Source: Streptosporangium sp. NBC_01495
Lineage (GTDB): Bacteria > Actinomycetota > Actinomycetes > Streptosporangiales > Streptosporangiaceae
Assembly (NCBI RefSeq): GCF_036250735.1
Contig: NZ_CP109430.1
Location: 9,052,001-9,116,000, forward strand
DNA: 64,000 nucleotides
Reading direction: 5' to 3'
The notes under the pieces are model-generated. The model was not told the DNA's origin. It made no database searches and was given only the letters and a program-made list of their open reading frames with translations. Below are positions 61,095 to 64,000 of the stretch, in pieces. Position numbers and translations under genes: made by a program. Position 1 is the first letter of the stretch. Each line of letters opens with the position of its first letter.

Positions 61095-62030
61095 ATGCCA
61101 CCCGAAGGTGTGAACACGCTCTCGATATCGGCCGACGTGCGCGGAAGCGCCATCGTGGTCCGGGTGATCGGCGAGCTCGACTACGACTACGCACCGATCT
61201 TCCGGAGGGAGCTCACCCGGGCCTGGAGCATGGGCACCGGCGACTCGTCCTCCGAGCTTCCAGCGCCTTCCTCGCTCGACTCGCCACCCGGACTTCCGGC
61301 GCCCCCCTCGCTCGACCCGCCACCCGGGTTCCCGGCACCTCCTTCACTTGACCCGCCCCCCGAGTTCCCGGCGCCCCCCTCACTCGACTCGCCATCCGCA
61401 CTTCCGGGGCTTCCCGCACCACTGCTCTCCAGCCCGTCACCACTTCTCCCGGAGACGTCCTTCTTCTCGGAGACGTCGCTCCTCCCGGAGACGCCGTTCT
61501 TCTCGGACGTCCCGCTGACCTCGGGAGGCCCGCTCCCCCCGGGGCCGCCGTCACCGCTGTCACCCGAGCCCCCTTCGCCGTTCTTTCCCGGCAGCCCGCC
61601 TCCCCCCGCCCCGGGAAGTCCGCCGCCGCTCTTCCCCGACGGCCCCTCTCCCCTCTCCCCGGACACGCCACCACTCTCCCCGGACACGCCACCACCGGAC
61701 GGGCAGCCGTCGCTCTCCACGATGACTTCTCCGTCACCCCAGGCCCCTGCTTCCTTCTTTGAGACGTCCCCGGATACGCCGGCCGAGACCGCGCCCTGGA
61801 TCATCCTCGATCTGGAGGGGCTCACCTTCTGCGACTCCACCGGGCTCGCGGAGCTGCTGTGGATCCTGCGCAGGAGCCAGGAGACGCGAACCCGCCTGGT
61901 GGTGGCCGGAGCGAGCCGGACACTGCGTCACATGATGGCCACCACCGGGCTCCTGGCCTACTTCGCGATGGCCCCCTCCGTGGAGGCGGCACTTGTCGGG
62001 GAGGAGTTCAGGACGGCGGAAGGGCACTGA
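61095..62030 (+). CDS. STAS-domain protein with proline-rich insertion
   Basis: 311 residues. Residues 1-50 are the first half of a STAS domain (TLSISADVRGSAIVVRVIGE LDYDYAPIFRRELTRAW) and 229-311 the second (WIILDLEGLTFCDSTGLAEL). Between lies an insertion of about 180 residues of Pro/Ser/Leu-rich repeats, including four 12-residue units of the type LPAPPSLDPPPG. A normal STAS protein has about 115 residues. The phosphorylatable Ser of DSTG is kept, so the domain may still fold with the insertion as a loop or tether. The frame is open throughout. Confidence 0.82.
   Translation: MPPEGVNTLSISADVRGSAIVVRVIGELDYDYAPIFRRELTRAWSMGTGDSSSELPAPSSLDSPPGLPAPPSLDPPPGFPAPPSLDPPPEFPAPPSLDSPSALPGLPAPLLSSPSPLLPETSFFSETSLLPETPFFSDVPLTSGGPLPPGPPSPLSPEPPSPFFPGSPPPPAPGSPPPLFPDGPSPLSPDTPPLSPDTPPPDGQPSLSTMTSPSPQAPASFFETSPDTPAETAPWIILDLEGLTFCDSTGLAELLWILRRSQETRTRLVVAGASRTLRHMMATTGLLAYFAMAPSVEAALVGEEFRTAEGH
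61258..61401. repeat. four 36-bp in-frame repeats
   Basis: Four units of 36 bp encoding (L/F)PAP(P/S)SLD(P/S)P; the multiple of three keeps the STAS frame open. Looser repeats continue to about 61720. Confidence 0.85.
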
Positions 62031-62171
62031 CACGCGGGTGGACGACGGTCCCGCGAGACAGACCTCCGCAGAAGTTTGAGACATATGTCGTTAAAACCCA
62101 CTCATTCACCTGACAAGTGGGTCAATATCTTCTTACGGGAAAATCCACTATCCGTCGAAAGTGGGGTCCCG

Positions 62172-62876
62172 ATGCGGAGAATGTCGCCGCGGACGACCGC
62201 GGAAGCACTGCCGGAGAACCTGGACGGGCTACCCGTCAAACCCGGGGAATTCCTCGCCCTTGTGTCCGTGGACTTCACCGGGACGTACCAGGTCTACCTG
62301 GCGGCCAAGGACGAGCGCATCAAGATGACCCGGCTGTCCATGAGCCTGCTCGCCGCCCCGTTCGCCGCCGCGGTCGCGCTGGCCAGCGCGAAGGTGGTCA
62401 GCCCGCAGATGCTGACCACCTGGCACAGCGTTCCCTGGCACCTGTTCGCGATGGTCGCCGCGTTCGGGCTGCTCAGCGTGCTGCCCTTCCTGCGACTGGT
62501 CGAGGCGGTCAACGCGCACATGAGGACCGCGCGGGCGCTCAACAACTTCCGCCTGCTCTACACGGTCCACCTCAAGGACCAGTTCGCGGCCCTCGGCTGG
62601 ACGCCCAACCTGCCGGTGGACCCCCGCTATCCGGAGACGTACGCGCCACTGGCCTGGCCGGGGATCAACGTGATGATGCTGGCCCTGGTCAACAGCTCCT
62701 ACATCGCGGTCGGCGTGCTCGGGATGATCGGGGCCGCGCCGACCGCCGCCCTGCTCCTGGTGATCATCGGGCTGCTCGCACTGGTCCACTATTTCGTCTA
62801 CTACGTCCGCGCCAATGTCTCCCGGCAACGCCGACTCCCACACAACCCCTTCCATTTCCCCAACGTGGAGACCTGA
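62172..62876 (+). CDS. four-TM membrane protein, TS-like partner
   Basis: 234 residues from ATG 62172 (an earlier ATG at 62085 is possible). A soluble start (LVSVDFTGTYQVYLAAKDER) precedes two helix pairs: MSLLAAPFAAAVALASAKVV with HLFAMVAAFGLLSVLPFLRL, and VMMLALVNSSYIAVGVLGMI with ALLLVIIGLLALVHYFVYYV. No family named. The layout resembles small-TM effectors of conflict systems, but that is only a resemblance. The stop touches the next start (TGAATG). Confidence 0.7.
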   Translation: MRRMSPRTTAEALPENLDGLPVKPGEFLALVSVDFTGTYQVYLAAKDERIKMTRLSMSLLAAPFAAAVALASAKVVSPQMLTTWHSVPWHLFAMVAAFGLLSVLPFLRLVEAVNAHMRTARALNNFRLLYTVHLKDQFAALGWTPNLPVDPRYPETYAPLAWPGINVMMLALVNSSYIAVGVLGMIGAAPTAALLLVIIGLLALVHYFVYYVRANVSRQRRLPHNPFHFPNVET

Positions 62877-63560
62877 ATGCCCGACCTCCTCAGATTCGCG
62901 TCTTGTGGGGAGACGTGGATCTGGCTGATGCGACACGTGACAGACAACGGCGGGCCCGCCCTGGACGACCGCGGCCCGATCATCGAGGCTCCGGCGGTGC
63001 TGTTCGAGGTCACCGGCCTGGCCTGGGACGATCCTGTCCTGAAATGCTACGGCGACGCCGGAAAGATCCCGCTGTACTCCAGCAAGTTCAGCGAGCGGTC
63101 GATCGTCCCGCCGTTCAAGTACAGCTACGGAGGGCGGCTCCGCCAGTTCCTCGGCGTCGACCAGCTCGGCTGGATCGCCGACGTGCTGCGCGCCAAGCCG
63201 TACACCAAGAGCGGCTGGATCTCGCTGACCGTTCCCGGCGAGCCTCCCGACGCGGTGCCCTGCCTGACCAGTCTCGCCTTCAGGCTCCGTGCCGGGCGGC
63301 TGGTCATGACCGCCGCCTTCCGGTCGCAGAACGTCTTCACCTCATATCTGAACTACGTACCGCTGCGCGGCATCCAGAGCGAGGTCGCGGACGGCCTCAC
63401 GGTGGGCTGCGGATCGATGAGGGTCTTCGTCGACGTGCCGCACATCTACACCGCGGACGAGGCGACGGTCGAGAGGATCCTCCAGCTGTCGGAGCGCGAC
63501 GGGCCCGGCGCGGGAGACCCGGTACCGGACCCTGATCATCGGCCCTGCCCCATCTTCTGA
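62877..63560 (+). CDS. thymidylate synthase-like protein
   Basis: 227 residues. The thymidylate-synthase core is recognisable: YGGRLRQFLGVDQLGWIADV, LRAKPYTKSGWISL, catalytic Cys in DAVPCLTSLAFRLRAGRLVM, FRSQNV at the dUMP-phosphate-binding RSxD (Asp replaced by Asn), NYVPLRGIQSEVADGL, and HIY for the H-x-Y pair. It is shorter than ThyA (about 264) and not near folate genes. It may be a nucleotide-modifying or nucleotide-sensing relative. Directly follows the membrane protein gene. Confidence 0.72.
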   Translation: MPDLLRFASCGETWIWLMRHVTDNGGPALDDRGPIIEAPAVLFEVTGLAWDDPVLKCYGDAGKIPLYSSKFSERSIVPPFKYSYGGRLRQFLGVDQLGWIADVLRAKPYTKSGWISLTVPGEPPDAVPCLTSLAFRLRAGRLVMTAAFRSQNVFTSYLNYVPLRGIQSEVADGLTVGCGSMRVFVDVPHIYTADEATVERILQLSERDGPGAGDPVPDPDHRPCPIF

Positions 63561-63632
63561 CCGTGCGGACCGCCGACGCGACGACCGGTCGTCTCCCGGC
63601 TCCCACCGTTCCGGCGGGTGAGGGGATAACGA

Positions 63633-63780
63633 TGACCGGTCGGCGCGTCAGGGGTAGACCCCTGATCACGGCGACGGCCGCCGGATCGACGCGACCGGTC
63701 GGCGTGTCAGGGAGAGGCCCGTGATCGCGGCGACGGCCGCCGGATCGACGCGCGACCGGTCGGCGTGTCAGGGGGAGACC
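63633..63780. repeat. tandem repeat of about 60 bp
   Basis: GACCGGTCGGCG begins units at 63633, 63692 and 63753; each contains GGCGACGGCCGCCGGATCGA. The third unit runs into the stop of the ankyrin gene. Confidence 0.8.
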
Positions 63781-64000
63781 CTCGCCCCGGCCTCGGCGAG
63801 CATTCCGGCCAGCTCGGCGCTCCCGCCGAGCACGGCCAGCTCGTAGGGCGTACGGCCCTCGAAGATCGGATGGCCGGTACCGGGGCCGTTCACGCCCGCG
63901 CCGTGCTCGATCAGGAGCCGCAGGCGGCGGGGCCGCCGCATCATGGCCGCGGCGAGCACCTCGTCCTGGAGCATCTGCTCCGGTGTCGCGTGCGCGGGAC
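63768..64000 (-). CDS. ankyrin-repeat protein (partial, runs off the edge)
   Basis: At least 77 codons; the frame is open to the window edge (ATPEQMLQDEV...). Two ankyrin units: RRLRLLIEHGAGVNGPG and GRTPYELAVLGGSAELAGML then AEAGARV. A protein-binding scaffold; the N terminus is outside. Confidence 0.7.
   Translation of the reverse strand, partial: PAHATPEQMLQDEVLAAAMMRRPRRLRLLIEHGAGVNGPGTGHPIFEGRTPYELAVLGGSAELAGMLAEAGARVSP

Noticed and set aside
63397..63669. Minus-strand frame opposite the end of the TS-like gene
   Set aside because: Antisense composition only; overlaps a well-supported plus-strand gene.

Overview
The window comes from a high-GC filamentous actinobacterium. Gene content fits the Streptosporangiales (Nonomuraea/Streptosporangium-like): many GTG starts, Tat signal peptides, several ECF sigma factors with membrane partners, RsbW-like ATPases, STAS proteins, an NsdA-like regulator, and HxlR/TetR/MarR/LysR regulators. 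The assignment rests on protein style only; there is no rRNA and no complete tRNA in the window.

Layout. 0.3-4.0 kb: a tight operon of an RsbW-like ATPase, a phosphotransferase-fold protein, a lactate/malate dehydrogenase-like protein and an HprK-like P-loop protein, closed by a strong hairpin. 4.3-6.0 kb: a membrane-anchored Mrr-type nuclease and small genes. 6.1-14.9 kb: a mobile-element zone with IS66 (8-bp target duplication), a truncated aldo/keto reductase, a LysR gene broken by a 13-bp duplication, two Tat-exported proteins, one of two identical IS3-family copies, and the wreck of an IS21-family element. 15-17 kb: methionine aminopeptidase with a divergent XRE regulator.

17.2-38.5 kb is the most unusual part. 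The 3' 44 bp of a tRNA-Gly(CCC) gene (the classic attachment core of tyrosine-integrase elements) recurs five times plus degenerate pieces, always on the minus strand and each followed by a conserved spacer of about 110-135 bp. Between these sites lie mostly one- or two-gene cargoes: sigma/anti-sigma pairs, HigB/HigA-like pairs, pentapeptide and STAS proteins, DUF4240 and DUF6461 proteins, and many tiny membrane proteins. Two integrase pseudogenes with near-identical C termini remain. A second repeat of about 290 bp ('R module') sits directly upstream of several leftward cargo genes. IS481 and a 3-kb transposon carrying an MFS exporter plus its HxlR repressor have inserted into cargo genes (toxin, DUF6461) with clean target duplications. 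I read this as serial accretion and decay of tRNA-Gly-targeting integrative elements.

38.5-43.9 kb: an NsdA-like regulator with two small partners, the second IS3 copy (which broke a gene), and a graveyard of transposase and enzyme fragments. The orientation of the IS21 ends suggests that the 27.5 kb between the two IS3 copies has been inverted.

43.9-64 kb is ordinary chromosome, rich in regulators and secreted proteins: an F420-dependent-reductase-like protein, secreted phospholipase A2, a barnase/barstar pair, a Tat-exported PHP-like protein, a VOC protein, a membrane protein/PCuAC/DyP peroxidase operon, a DGPF protein with an ECF42 sigma factor, two regulator-enzyme divergons with clear palindromic operators, two STAS proteins (one with a proline-rich insertion of about 180 residues inside the domain), and a tight operon of a four-TM membrane protein with a thymidylate-synthase-like protein. 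This half also carries many short tandem repeats (20-61 bp), some inside genes. The window ends in an ankyrin-repeat gene running off the edge.
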